From the NCBI RefSeq assembly GCF_007954265.1, contig NZ_VOLS01000008.1:31798-95797 (forward strand): a stretch of 64,000 nucleotides of DNA. The letters are read 5' to 3'. The notes under the pieces are model-generated. The model was not told the DNA's origin. It saw nothing but the letters and a program-made list of their open reading frames with translations, and searched no databases. The translations under genes and the position numbers were made by a program. Each line of letters opens with the position of its first letter. Within the stretch, counting starts at the first letter, position 1. Positions 49,565 to 58,900 of this stretch are shown one piece after another. Source of the stretch: Colwellia sp. C1TZA3 (lineage in GTDB: Bacteria; Pseudomonadota; Gammaproteobacteria; Enterobacterales; Alteromonadaceae).

Positions 49565-51039
49565 GGTGACACTCCAAATAAACTCTGAGCCGCAGATTGT
49601 GCGACCTGTACACTAAGACGAGTATCTATACCAAAATAGATATTGGCTATTATCAGTGTCCATATCGGAATAATAAATAATAGCGGTGCTTCTTTTACAG
49701 GTGTTTTCCCAACGAGTGGCGCCTTAAAGTAAGCTACTTCTATAATGCGCCAAACATAAATAACAGCCAATAGTGAGCCTAATAAGATAAGTATGGCAAC
49801 AGGCCACCAACCTTTTTCAAGCAAAGCGGTCAATAAATACCATTTACTGATAAACCCCACTGTCAGTGGTACACCAATTAAGCTTAATCCGCCAACAACA
49901 ATAGCGGCCATCGTGAGTGGCATTTGGCGGCCTAAACCATGGAAACTACTGAGTTGAATATTACCCAGTCGATAGACTACAGCTCCTAACGCTAAAAAGA
50001 TGGCACCTTTCATTAGCGCATGGTTAAACATGTGCAGTAAGGTTGCAGTTAACCCCATCACAGTACCAGTGCTTAACCCAACAATGATATATCCAACTTG
50101 CGCTATGCTCGAGTAAGCAAAGATATGTTTGACATTTTTTTGATAGATAGCCACGCTTGAAGCAACAAAAATCCCCACCAAACCTAATAGTAGAAACAAG
50201 GTTTCTAAAGGTAGTGTTGCAAAAGAAAAAGAAAATCCAAAGACAGTAAATGTGAAACGAATAAGTAAATAAATGGCGACTTTTGTTGCCGTTGCCGCTA
50301 AGAAGGCGGTCACTATCGATGGCGCATACGCGTAGGCGTTAGGCAGCCATAAATGCAGAGGAAACAAGGCTAGTTTTAAACAGACGCCAACAATAACAAA
50401 AACAAACGCGGTAAATACTGTCCGTGTTTGCTCTACCTCAGGTAGGCGTTGAGACAGGTCTTCCATATTCAGTGTGCCGGTCATTTGATACATCAGACCG
50501 ATGCCAATTAATATAAAAGTGGCGCCAATAGTGCCCATAATTAAATATTGAAAGGAGGCCCAAAGTGCTCGTCTGTCATTACCTAGAGCAATTAATGCAT
50601 AGGCCGATAGAGAAGATATTTCAAGAAATACAAAGACATTAAAGGCATCTCCTGTAGAGACAATACCCAGCATACCGGTTAAAGATAACAAGTATAAAAC
50701 ATAGAAAAGTGTGTGTTTCTCTTTAGGAATTTCTTTTTCTATACTGGTTTGGGCAGCAATTAAAACCACGGTACTAATGGCTGAAATAATCAATAACAAA
50801 AATGCATTGAGCTTATCAATGCGATATTCGATACCCCAAGGCGCTTCCCACCCCCCGAATTCATAGCTAATAACGCCTGAAGTCATCACTTGCTGTAACA
50901 ATAAGATACTAACAATAAAAGCTAAACCACTAGCAAGTAGTGAAAACAGCCAAACTAATTTAGGGTGTCTTAACAGCAAGCATAACGGTGCTGCCATTAA
51001 CGGTATAATTACCTGTAAAATAGGCAGATGTGCTATCAC
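49561..51039 (-). CDS. mrpD: Mrp-type antiporter subunit D
   Basis: A 492-aa, about 14-helix NuoM/MrpD homolog. The channel Glu (FVFLEISSLSAYALIALG) and Lys (CLKLALFPLHLWLPNAYAYAP) are kept. It directly follows mrpC with a 4-nt overlap, the canonical C-D order of Mrp antiporters, which exchange cytoplasmic Na+ for external H+. Confidence 0.9.
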   Translation of the reverse strand: MIAHLPILQVIIPLMAAPLCLLLRHPKLVWLFSLLASGLAFIVSILLLQQVMTSGVISYEFGGWEAPWGIEYRIDKLNAFLLLIISAISTVVLIAAQTSIEKEIPKEKHTLFYVLYLLSLTGMLGIVSTGDAFNVFVFLEISSLSAYALIALGNDRRALWASFQYLIMGTIGATFILIGIGLMYQMTGTLNMEDLSQRLPEVEQTRTVFTAFVFVIVGVCLKLALFPLHLWLPNAYAYAPSIVTAFLAATATKVAIYLLIRFTFTVFGFSFSFATLPLETLFLLLGLVGIFVASSVAIYQKNVKHIFAYSSIAQVGYIIVGLSTGTVMGLTATLLHMFNHALMKGAIFLALGAVVYRLGNIQLSSFHGLGRQMPLTMAAIVVGGLSLIGVPLTVGFISKWYLLTALLEKGWWPVAILILLGSLLAVIYVWRIIEVAYFKAPLVGKTPVKEAPLLFIIPIWTLIIANIYFGIDTRLSVQVAQSAAQSLFGVSP

Positions 51040-51428
51040 GCTTGATCACCTTCTGTTACTTGTTGTTGTGAGTCTACTTGAGTTTGATTATCCAAATTTT
51101 GGACATCTTCTTCCTCAATACTGCCATAAGCTTCTTTAATGCGAACGACTAACGCAAGCCCCAAAGCTGTGGTCGCAATGCCAACGACAATCGCGGTGAG
51201 AATTAATACATGCGGTAGAGGGTTAGAGTATTGGCTTATGCCATCGGCTAATATCGGCGCTGTACCGCCTTCAACTTTTGCCATACTAATATAAAAAATA
51301 AATACTGACGTTTGAAAAATAGCCAGTCCAACTATTTTTTTAATTAAGTTGCCATGAGCAATCACAATGTAAAGCCCGCACATCATTAGTACTACCACAA
51401 CCCAGTAATTTAAAAGCCCCAAAATCAT
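51036..51428 (-). CDS. mrpC: Mrp-type antiporter subunit C (NuoK-like)
   Basis: A 130-aa, three-helix NuoK homolog. The segment LPHVLILTAIVVGIATTALGLALVVRI is the family hallmark, including the helix that carries conserved small and polar residues. A Gln-rich tail follows. It overlaps both neighbours by 4 nt. Confidence 0.92.
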   Translation of the reverse strand: MILGLLNYWVVVVLMMCGLYIVIAHGNLIKKIVGLAIFQTSVFIFYISMAKVEGGTAPILADGISQYSNPLPHVLILTAIVVGIATTALGLALVVRIKEAYGSIEEEDVQNLDNQTQVDSQQQVTEGDQA

Positions 51429-52450
51429 GATGATGACTCCTGATTATTGTTATTGTTATTGATTTTTTGCATTTCTCTACGGCCAGCAAAATTAAAAAAT
51501 ATAATGATCATCACCGAGGCAACGGTGCAACCAACACCCCACTCGATTAACAAAATCCCTAAATGTTGGCCAGCAATAGGGTCACTGGATAAAACATTGT
51601 AATCAAAGAAATTGCCGCCATTGAATAAAGAAACGAGACCAACACAGCCATAAAACAAAACCCCCACAGCAGTAATTAACTGGATAAAGTCTTGATTAAT
51701 GACCTTTCGTGCGTTGCTTAGACCAAATATCATGGCATATAAAATAATCGCTGCAGCGAAGATCACGCCAGCCTGAAAGCCCCCACCAGGACCAAAGTCA
51801 CCATGAAATTGAACATAGAGTGCAAACAATAAAATGAATGGGATCAAAATTTTAGTGATAATGCGCAGCACTAAATTTTGCTCATGCATAGAGTCATCTA
51901 AAGCAGTAATATCTTCACTATCTTCGGGACGACGAGCCACGGATAGCAGTGCCAAAACCCCAATACCTGCAGTAAAAATAACGACAACTTCACCAAAAGT
52001 ATCGAATGCTCGATAACTTGCCAGCACAGAAGTGACAATATTTGGTATGCCAACTTCCTGCATTGAATCATTAATATAACGGGGAGCAACATGGTGGTGA
52101 ATGGGAGCATCTGCCGAGCCATAATAGGGCATATCTAAGGTGCCATAAATCAGCAAAGCGCCAGTAATCGCAATGACTAGGAGTGCTAGTAAAGGTTTAT
52201 GTCGCGTAACTTTTTCAGTACGCCCAGTCATAGTAATAACCACTAACATCAGCAAAGTCGATATGCCAGCGCCTACCGCCGCTTCAGTAAACGCCACATC
52301 CACCGCATCCATAGCGACAAAAAAGCTAGCGGATAATAGACCATAAATACCCAGTAACATGACGACTGCAAACAAGTCTTTCATTCTGATAATAGCAAAA
52401 GCAACCACCATCAATAAGGTTAATAAAACAATATCAATTATTAATTCGAT
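51425..52450 (-). CDS. mrpB: fused MrpA C-terminal / MrpB subunit
   Basis: A 341-aa membrane protein joining an MrpA C-terminal (DUF4040-like) part (FAVVMLLGIYGLLSASFFV, VDVAFTEAAVGAGISTLLML) to an MrpB domain (HGDFGPGGGFQAGVIFAAA). I place the start at an ATC codon (52448-52450): AAGGAG lies 8 nt upstream, and the family-like residues IELIIDIVLLTLL begin right there. The first conventional start is a TTG at 52414, directly followed by ATG, with no Shine-Dalgarno; it would remove half the first helix. With the ATC start the gene overlaps mrpG by 10 nt. Confidence 0.85.
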   Translation of the reverse strand: MELIIDIVLLTLLMVVAFAIIRMKDLFAVVMLLGIYGLLSASFFVAMDAVDVAFTEAAVGAGISTLLMLVVITMTGRTEKVTRHKPLLALLVIAITGALLIYGTLDMPYYGSADAPIHHHVAPRYINDSMQEVGIPNIVTSVLASYRAFDTFGEVVVIFTAGIGVLALLSVARRPEDSEDITALDDSMHEQNLVLRIITKILIPFILLFALYVQFHGDFGPGGGFQAGVIFAAAIILYAMIFGLSNARKVINQDFIQLITAVGVLFYGCVGLVSLFNGGNFFDYNVLSSDPIAGQHLGILLIEWGVGCTVASVMIIIFFNFAGRREMQKINNNNNNQESSS

Positions 52451-52779
52451 GAGTTTATCTCCTTGCTATTATCGCCTTTCTCTAGTGCTGGCATTAGCCC
52501 ATTGCGCATTGCTGCTTTTGCCAGTACATGACTTGTAGTAGGGCCAACCAACAGAGTCAATAATAAGATCATTACAAGTTTGGCAAAAATTAAAAAGTCA
52601 GGGCTGTAAAACATCAGGCCAATTAAAATCATACCCGCACCTAGGGTATCGGTTACACCAACGGCATGCATACGAGTATAAAAGTCGGGGAAACGTAAAA
52701 GGCCTACACCACCTGATATACAAAGAAAACAGCCAATAAACAAGCACAAGGCACCGGTAAAGTTTAGAATGACGTCCAT
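52441..52779 (-). CDS. mrpG: Mrp-type antiporter subunit G
   Basis: A 112-aa, three-helix MnhG/MrpG protein with GGVGLLRFPDFYTRMHAVGVTDTLGAGMI-type motifs (visible as LRFPDFYTRMHA). It begins directly after the mrpF stop. Confidence 0.93.
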   Translation of the reverse strand: MDVILNFTGALCLFIGCFLCISGGVGLLRFPDFYTRMHAVGVTDTLGAGMILIGLMFYSPDFLIFAKLVMILLLTLLVGPTTSHVLAKAAMRNGLMPALEKGDNSKEINSSN

Positions 52780-53073
52780 TTAAGGTTCCTGTTTCAAAGA
52801 TTTATTCTCGGTGGGCGCATGACTAAATTTATTAGTATCTGAGTAGCGCAAAACGCCAATGACACTAATAAAGTTAATCAGCGCGTAAACAATCGCGATA
52901 TCCAAAAACTCAGGCCGTCCCATAACGAAACCTAATAATGAAATCAGCAATACTGTTTTAGTACCAAACATATTGACGGCTAAAATACGATCGTAAAGCG
53001 TGGGACCAACGACCCCTCTTATGATAGCTAAAATCATGACGACAAAAACGGCGAGTGTGGCTGCAATTAACAT
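52780..53073 (-). CDS. mrpF: Mrp-type antiporter subunit F
   Basis: A 97-aa, three-helix MnhF/MrpF protein with RGVVGPTLYDRILAVNMFGTK and the PEFLDIAIVYALINFISV motif (seen as DIAIVYALINF). The start shares one base with the mrpE stop. Confidence 0.93.
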   Translation of the reverse strand: MLIAATLAVFVVMILAIIRGVVGPTLYDRILAVNMFGTKTVLLISLLGFVMGRPEFLDIAIVYALINFISVIGVLRYSDTNKFSHAPTENKSLKQEP

Positions 53074-53546
53074 TAGCGTTCCAACAAAGTGACGCGGCGA
53101 TCCATTTCACCAGCGATTAATGATTCTATATCTTTACGAAGTAGTGCATGTACTAACACTTCGTCGTCTATCAGGTCGATTGCTACCGTGCCGGGAGTTA
53201 AGGTAATAGAGTTCGCATATACTACCTTGCCGACATCGGTTTTTTGGCTAATTTTAATTCTCTTTAGCGTCGGTGATATACTCTTATTACCTAACCAAAC
53301 ATGCTTAACCACCGTGATGTTTGCTTCAATTATTGCTTTAATAAGCCACAAGTAATAACCAAAAATATTACGCGTTAAATAGATCGGTTGTGACTCATGA
53401 TCAACTACATCCATTTTATGAACAATAACTAAAACCAACATAATAGCGGCGAAGCCAAGTGCCAACATTAGCACGGTATTGTGGCCTGAGTTGAGCAGCC
53501 AAAAAGCGGCTAAAGTTAAAAATAAACTGATAGTATGACGTTTCAT
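53073..53546 (-). CDS. mrpE: Mrp-type antiporter subunit E
   Basis: A 157-aa MnhE/MrpE protein: two N-terminal helices and a cytoplasmic domain with YANSITLTPGTVAIDL, the family signature. The start overlaps the stop of the preceding HPF-like gene by 4 nt. Confidence 0.92.
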   Translation of the reverse strand: MKRHTISLFLTLAAFWLLNSGHNTVLMLALGFAAIMLVLVIVHKMDVVDHESQPIYLTRNIFGYYLWLIKAIIEANITVVKHVWLGNKSISPTLKRIKISQKTDVGKVVYANSITLTPGTVAIDLIDDEVLVHALLRKDIESLIAGEMDRRVTLLER

Positions 53547-53860
53547 AATCCTTCACCTTTGCCTAATAAAATCTTACGAGAAATAATACGCGTCGCTTTT
53601 TGAATAACACGATTGATAGCACTATTAAGCCCTTTTTGAGTTTCTTCAATTAATATGTCCGGAATACGGTTAAGTGAAATAGTTAATGAGCAATGCTGAT
53701 ATAAATGACCATCATTTTTTTCAATTTGAGAGATGATAAATATGATCGATGATATATGCGGTTCAACTTTTGATAAAGCAAGTATCAGTCTTCGTTCAAT
53801 ATCAGCTTCCGATGTATGGCCTAAACCACCTATAGAGTATTGAATATCAATCTTCATCAT
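53543..53860 (-). CDS. HPF/RaiA-like domain protein at the head of the Mrp-type operon
   Basis: A 105-aa soluble protein. Its pattern (strand MKIDIQYSIGG, helix DIERRLILALSKVEPHISSIIFIIS, then SLTISLNRIPDILIEET and a basic last helix SAINRVIQKATRIISRKI) resembles ribosome-hibernation HPF/RaiA domains and sigma-54 modulation proteins. It overlaps mrpE by 4 nt, so it belongs to the operon. Family call is tentative. Confidence 0.55.
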   Translation of the reverse strand: MMKIDIQYSIGGLGHTSEADIERRLILALSKVEPHISSIIFIISQIEKNDGHLYQHCSLTISLNRIPDILIEETQKGLNSAINRVIQKATRIISRKILLGKGEGL

Positions 53861-53862
53861 CT

Positions 53863-54375
53863 TTACTCTGATCTACTGTTAGTAGAGCATGTTGTTTTTA
53901 TAAGATCGTATCTACGATCATTGAGTTGTTCAATTGTGTCGATAGGCGCAAGTGCATCATTTGAAAATTTATCTACAATACGCTTTTTCAATTCATCAAT
54001 CGGTAAACAAGTCTTAATAAAGTTATTTGTTAAGAACGACTGCCTGCTTTTACCTACCCTATATGAATAGGCTCTTTCTGTAAAAGTGCTTGGTTTGGTT
54101 TTTTCTTTTGTTAACCCACCACTTTTTGCATTACCGGCATTTACAATTCCACTAAGAAATCCTTCGATGTAAATAATACAAGGTTGTGCATTAGCAGTAG
54201 CTGAATTAGTTTTAAAAGCATTACATGACTTAAGCAGGCTTTGATTATTATCAAATTGAATTGTCTCATTACCTATCACTTGCCATGAAAAGAGTGACGT
54301 CATCAAGACAAAAAAAACATTGAGCTTTTTGATCTTTTGACAGCGAAAAAAAGAACTGCTTTCATTAAATAACAT
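53863..54375 (-). CDS. secreted cysteine-containing protein, Rap1a/Tai-like
   Basis: A 170-aa protein with a hydrophobic export signal (about residues 19-36, LNVFFVLMTSLFSWQVIG). The mature part has LLKSCNAF, PCIIYIEGFLSGIV and KTCLPIDELKKRIVDKF, and ends near a further Cys; this C...C-YIxGFxxG...C-LP layout resembles Rap1a/Tai-type periplasmic proteins. The residues before the signal make an internal start possible. It is the first gene of the operon, 2 bp before the HPF-like gene. Confidence 0.55.
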   Translation of the reverse strand: MLFNESSSFFRCQKIKKLNVFFVLMTSLFSWQVIGNETIQFDNNQSLLKSCNAFKTNSATANAQPCIIYIEGFLSGIVNAGNAKSGGLTKEKTKPSTFTERAYSYRVGKSRQSFLTNNFIKTCLPIDELKKRIVDKFSNDALAPIDTIEQLNDRRYDLIKTTCSTNSRSE

Positions 54376-54483
54376 AATATTTTGCCTAGCTACTTTGCCG
54401 CGAACATTTATAACTCACTTGCTGTTGCAGGTAAATTCGAATATTATTGATGTTATCATCGAAAAAACTTGGCATAGAAATCT

Positions 54484-55371
54484 ATGAGTCCACTTAACTA
54501 TAATCATTTGTTTTATTTTTATGTCGTTGCTACTGAAGGAACTATTAGCAAAGCGAGTGCAAGATTAAACCTAACGTCACAAACAATAAGTGGCCAAATA
54601 ACCAGTTTCGAAACTCAAGTTGGGGTTAATTTATTTGATCGTAAAGGAAAAAAATTATACGTTTCAGAAATGGGGCAATTGATCTACAGCTATGCTGAAG
54701 AAATTTTTCAACTAGGTGATGAAATAAAACATATTCTGAAAAGGCAGCAACCCGTACTATGGCATACATTTACCGTAGGAATAACAAATGTCATACCTAA
54801 AGTATTGGCACAAAAATTACTATCACCAGTATTAAATATGAATGAGCGTGTACGCTTGATCTGTATTGAAGGTGATCAAAATAGTTTATTGGCAGACTTA
54901 GCAGTTAATAAGTTAGATTGTATATTGACTGACCAACCGCTTCAGTTAGGCAATCATGTCAAAGCATACAATCATCTGCTCGTTGAAAGCAGTTCTACTT
55001 TCTTTGCGGCAGAAACACTATTACAAAGCACTACAGGTAACTTCCCTCAATATTTATCAGAGCTTCCTTGGCTAATGCAGAGTAAAAAATCAGAAGTAAG
55101 AGGCCGCTTATCATCATGGTTGGAAAAACAGAATATATCACCCAATATTGTTGCAGAATTTGACGATAGTGCATTAATGAAAACTTTTGGAGAAGCAGGT
55201 TATGGTGTTTTTACCAGCCCAACACTTATTGAAGAGTACGTAGTTGATAAATACGATGTTAATATTATTGGCCGCACTGATGAAATTAAAGAGCATTATT
55301 ACATCATTTCTCCTGAGCGAAGGCTAAAACATCCCGCAATTCTTGAAATAGTAACTGCTGTAAAAAAATAG
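54484..55371 (+). CDS. nhaR: NhaR-like LysR-family regulator
   Basis: A 295-aa LysR activator. The N-terminus YNHLFYFYVVATEGTISKAS with the QTISGQITSFE recognition helix closely follows E. coli NhaR, the Na+-responsive activator of nhaA. The effector domain has the FDDSALMKTFGEAGYGVFTSPT segment also seen in NhaR. It is divergent from the Mrp-type operon with 108 bp between, so it probably activates that operon in response to Na+. An imperfect dyad (TTCGA at 54436, TCGAA at 54459) could be its site. Confidence 0.87.
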   Translation: MSPLNYNHLFYFYVVATEGTISKASARLNLTSQTISGQITSFETQVGVNLFDRKGKKLYVSEMGQLIYSYAEEIFQLGDEIKHILKRQQPVLWHTFTVGITNVIPKVLAQKLLSPVLNMNERVRLICIEGDQNSLLADLAVNKLDCILTDQPLQLGNHVKAYNHLLVESSSTFFAAETLLQSTTGNFPQYLSELPWLMQSKKSEVRGRLSSWLEKQNISPNIVAEFDDSALMKTFGEAGYGVFTSPTLIEEYVVDKYDVNIIGRTDEIKEHYYIISPERRLKHPAILEIVTAVKK

Positions 55372-55411
55372 CTTTATCTTAAATCGAAAAATTATTTAAC
55401 TGGTGAGGTAA

Positions 55412-55571
55412 TACCAATTTGATTAATTAAGTGATCTACTTTTTCATGAGGAAAAATGGATAAATACAAGGCATAAAACTTAGTAAGTAGTTATTCTACT
55501 TATAAATTTTATAACGCTGTAGTTATTAATTTTAACCATTAAAAATGAACAGGTAATTAATCAACTTGGTA
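55412..55571 (+). mobile_element. MITE family A, copy 6
   Basis: A 160-bp family A element flanked by TAA at 55409-55411 and 55572-55574. On the minus strand it begins exactly where the uspE-like remnant loses its C-terminus. Confidence 0.87.
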
Positions 55572-55574
55572 TAA

Positions 55575-55712
55575 ATCCTTCTGGCTTAATATTAATAAGG
55601 TGGTCTAACAATTCTTTTAATCTTGATTCAGCAGTATTACCAATATAAAAACCAGCAATACCAGTGCGCTATGCCATTCCCATAACTGCGAGAGCAATAT
55701 CTTGATCTTCTA
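55575..55712 (-). pseudogene. degenerate universal stress protein (UspE-like) fragment
   Basis: Translating the minus strand gives DQDIALAVMGMA, a TAG, then RTGIAGFYIGNTAESRLKEL and LINIKPEGF. This is the C-terminal ATP-binding motif of universal stress proteins (VMGxxxRTGIxGxxxGNTAE...KPxGF). There is an in-frame stop, no usable upstream part, and a MITE sits at the 3' end, so the gene is dead. Confidence 0.75.
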
Positions 55713-55821
55713 TTCTCTGTTTTTAGGCGTTTTTTTTGAGGAGAAGCTTCAATAAGTTTTCTAGTGGGGAAATTCATTAGCAAAAAATTATTTTCATCCT
55801 TATAAAACGCTGACAAAAATT

Positions 55822-55860
55822 AAAAAATCGCTATAGCATATTTTTGCTATAGCGATTTTT
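55822..55860. terminator. bidirectional intrinsic terminator after metH
   Basis: AAAAATCGCTATAGCA pairs exactly with TGCTATAGCGATTTTT around a T-rich loop; A- and T-runs lie on both sides. It serves metH on the minus strand. Confidence 0.85.
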
Positions 55861-55932
55861 AGGTTTTTATGGCGTTATATTTTGCTCAATAAGCTAGATG
55901 AAATATATCCCCTTGCCACTTCACGCTAACAT

Positions 55933-58900
55933 TTACGAAGGTTCATAATCTAAGTTAGCTGACAACCAACGTTCCGCCTGTGGCATGGTCATTTCTTTAC
56001 GTGCGGCATAACTTTCAACTTGGTCTTGTGCAACTTTCGCCACGGCAAAGTATTTAGACTCTGGATGCGCAAAGTACCAACCACTTACCGCAGCACCAGG
56101 CCACATAGCAAAACTTGAAGTTAAGTCCATACCAATGTTTTCTTCGACATTGAGTAAGGTCCAAATCAAGCCCTTTTCTGTGTGTTCTGGACAGGCAGGA
56201 TAACCTGGCGCAGGCCTAATACCTTGATATCGTTCACGAATTAAACTGTCGTTATCTAAGGTTTCATCTGGCGCATAACCCCAGTATTCTTTACGAATTT
56301 GCTGATGTAAATATTCGGCGCTTGCTTCGGCTAATCTATCGGCAACGGCTTTAATTAAAATACTATTGTAATCATCATGATCGGCATTAAAGGCTTTCAC
56401 TAACGCCTCAACACCAAAACCAGCTGACACAGCAAAAGCACCAATATAGTCATCAACGCCTGAGGCTTTATCGGCCACATAATCAGCTAAACAGCGATTA
56501 TATTGGCCCGTGGGCTTTTTACTTTGTTGACGTAATTGATGCAGCTTCATTAAAGGTTCAGTACGCGAGTCGTCGGTATAAAGCTGTAAGTCATCTTGGT
56601 CACGATTCGCTGGAAATAAACCAAATACCGCTTTTGCCGTCAACTTTTTATTATTAATAACATCATCTAACATCGCATTAGCGTCATTAAATAGCTTAGT
56701 CGCTTCTTCGCCCACCACTTCATGCCTAAGAATTAAAGGGTACTTACCGGATAATTGCCAAGTCATAAAAAATGGCGTCCAATCGATATAGTGCCTAACA
56801 ATATTTAAGTCGATGTGATCAAGTACACTAACGCCTAATTTATTCGGCACCTTAGGTGTATAGTTATCAAAATTAATAGGCACCGCATTGGCACGCGCGT
56901 CTTGCAAAGAAATCAAACTAGAACGTGGACCTTTTTTATAATGGCGCTCGCGCACTTTAACGTATTCAGCTGCTTGGCGTTCAACAAAGGCGTCTCTATG
57001 CTCATCAGAAAGCAGTGTACTAACCACAGAAACCGAACGTGAAGCATTAGGTACATAAACTACAGGATGTTTATATTGATGTTCAATTTTTACCGCGGTA
57101 TGGGCTTTAGAGGTTGTAGCACCACCAATAAGCAAGGGTAAGTTAAACTCCTGGCGCTGCATTTCCTTGGCCACATGCACCATTTCGTCAAGCGATGGCG
57201 TGATCAAACCCGATAAGCCAATAATATCAACTTTTTCTGCACGGGCGACACGTAAAATATCTTCACACGATACCATCACACCTAAATCGATAATTTCGTA
57301 GTTATTACACTGTAAAACTACGCCAACAATATTTTTGCCAATATCATGAACATCGCCTTTCACCGTTGCTAAAAGTATTTTACCGTTAGATTTTACTTCG
57401 GTTTTTTCTGCTTCAATAAAAGGATTTAAATGCGCTACCGCTTGTTTCATTACCCGGGCAGATTTTACCACTTGCGGCAAAAACATTTCACCAGCACCAA
57501 ATAAATCACCGACCACATTCATGCCGTCCATCAACGGCCCTTCAATAACATCTAATGGTCGTTTAGCCACTAATCTAGCCGCTTCAGTATCCTCAAGAAT
57601 AAACTCATTAATGCCTTTTACTAACGAATATTCTAGGCGCTTATTCACCTCTAATTCACGCCAAGTTAAATCAGCTTTGCTATTTTGACTACCCGCTTGG
57701 CCACGATATTCTTGTGCGACATCAAGTAGGCGTTCAGTAGCGCCGTCATCAGAGTTTTGTATAACATCTTCAACCGCTAAGCGCAGGTTGTCAGGAATAT
57801 CAGAATAAATCGCTAACTGACCGGCGTTAACTATACCCATGTCCATGCCATTTTTTATCGCATGATAAAGAAAAACCGCATGAATGGCTTCGCGCACTGG
57901 GTTATTGCCGCGAAATGAGAATGAGACATTAGATACACCACCCGAAATCATAGCGTGGGGCAAGTTTTGCTTAATGTCAGCTACCGCTTCAATAAAATCA
58001 CGGGCATAATTATTATGCTCGTCGATGCCAGTAGCAACCGCAAAAACATTAGGATCGAAGATAATATCTTCAGCCGGATAGCCAACTTCATTGACTAAAA
58101 TATCATAAGCCCGCTGACAAATTTGATACTTACGTTCACGAGTATCGGCTTGGCCTTTTTCATCAAACGCCATAATAATAACCGCAGCGCCATAACGGCG
58201 CAGCAGTTCGGCTTGTTCACGAAAATTGTCTTCGCCCTCTTTCAAACTGATTGAGTTAACAATGCCCTTACCTTGGATACATTTTAAACCCGCCTCTAAA
58301 ATATCCCATTTAGAAGAGTCCAACATAATCGGCACTTTAGCGATATCTGGCTCACCAGCAATTAAATTCAAAAATCGCACCATCGCCGCTTGCGAGTCCA
58401 ACATGCCTTCATCCATGTTGATATCAATAATCTGCGCGCCGTTTTCAACTTGTTGCAAAGCTACTGCAATGGCTTGATCATAATTTTCATCGGTAATTAA
58501 GCGTTTAAAAACCGCAGAGCCGGTCACATTGGTGCGCTCACCTACGTTAACAAACAAGCTATCATCTTTGATGGTCAGTGCTTCTAAGCCAGATAAACGA
58601 CAAGCTATTTCTTTAGCTTTAATTTCCCGAGGGACGATGTTCGCCACCGCATCAGCCATGCCTTTAATATGTGCTGGTGTGGTGCCACAACAGCCACCAA
58701 TAATATTTAAAAATCCAGCATTGGCCCACTCAGCAACATGCTCGTCCATATCTTCAACGGTAAAATCATATTCACCAAAAGCATTTGGCAAACCTGCATT
58801 AGGGTGAGCAGAAACCGCCACGTCTGAAATACGACTTAATTCTGCCACGTATTGGCGTAACTCAACCGGCCCAAGCGCACAGTTCAAACCAAATGAAATC

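Noticed and set aside
46057..53546. Respiratory complex I or group 4 hydrogenase genes
   Set aside because: Only membrane-arm-like subunits are present; no hydrogenase or NADH dehydrogenase redox subunits occur, and MrpE, F and G mark an antiporter.
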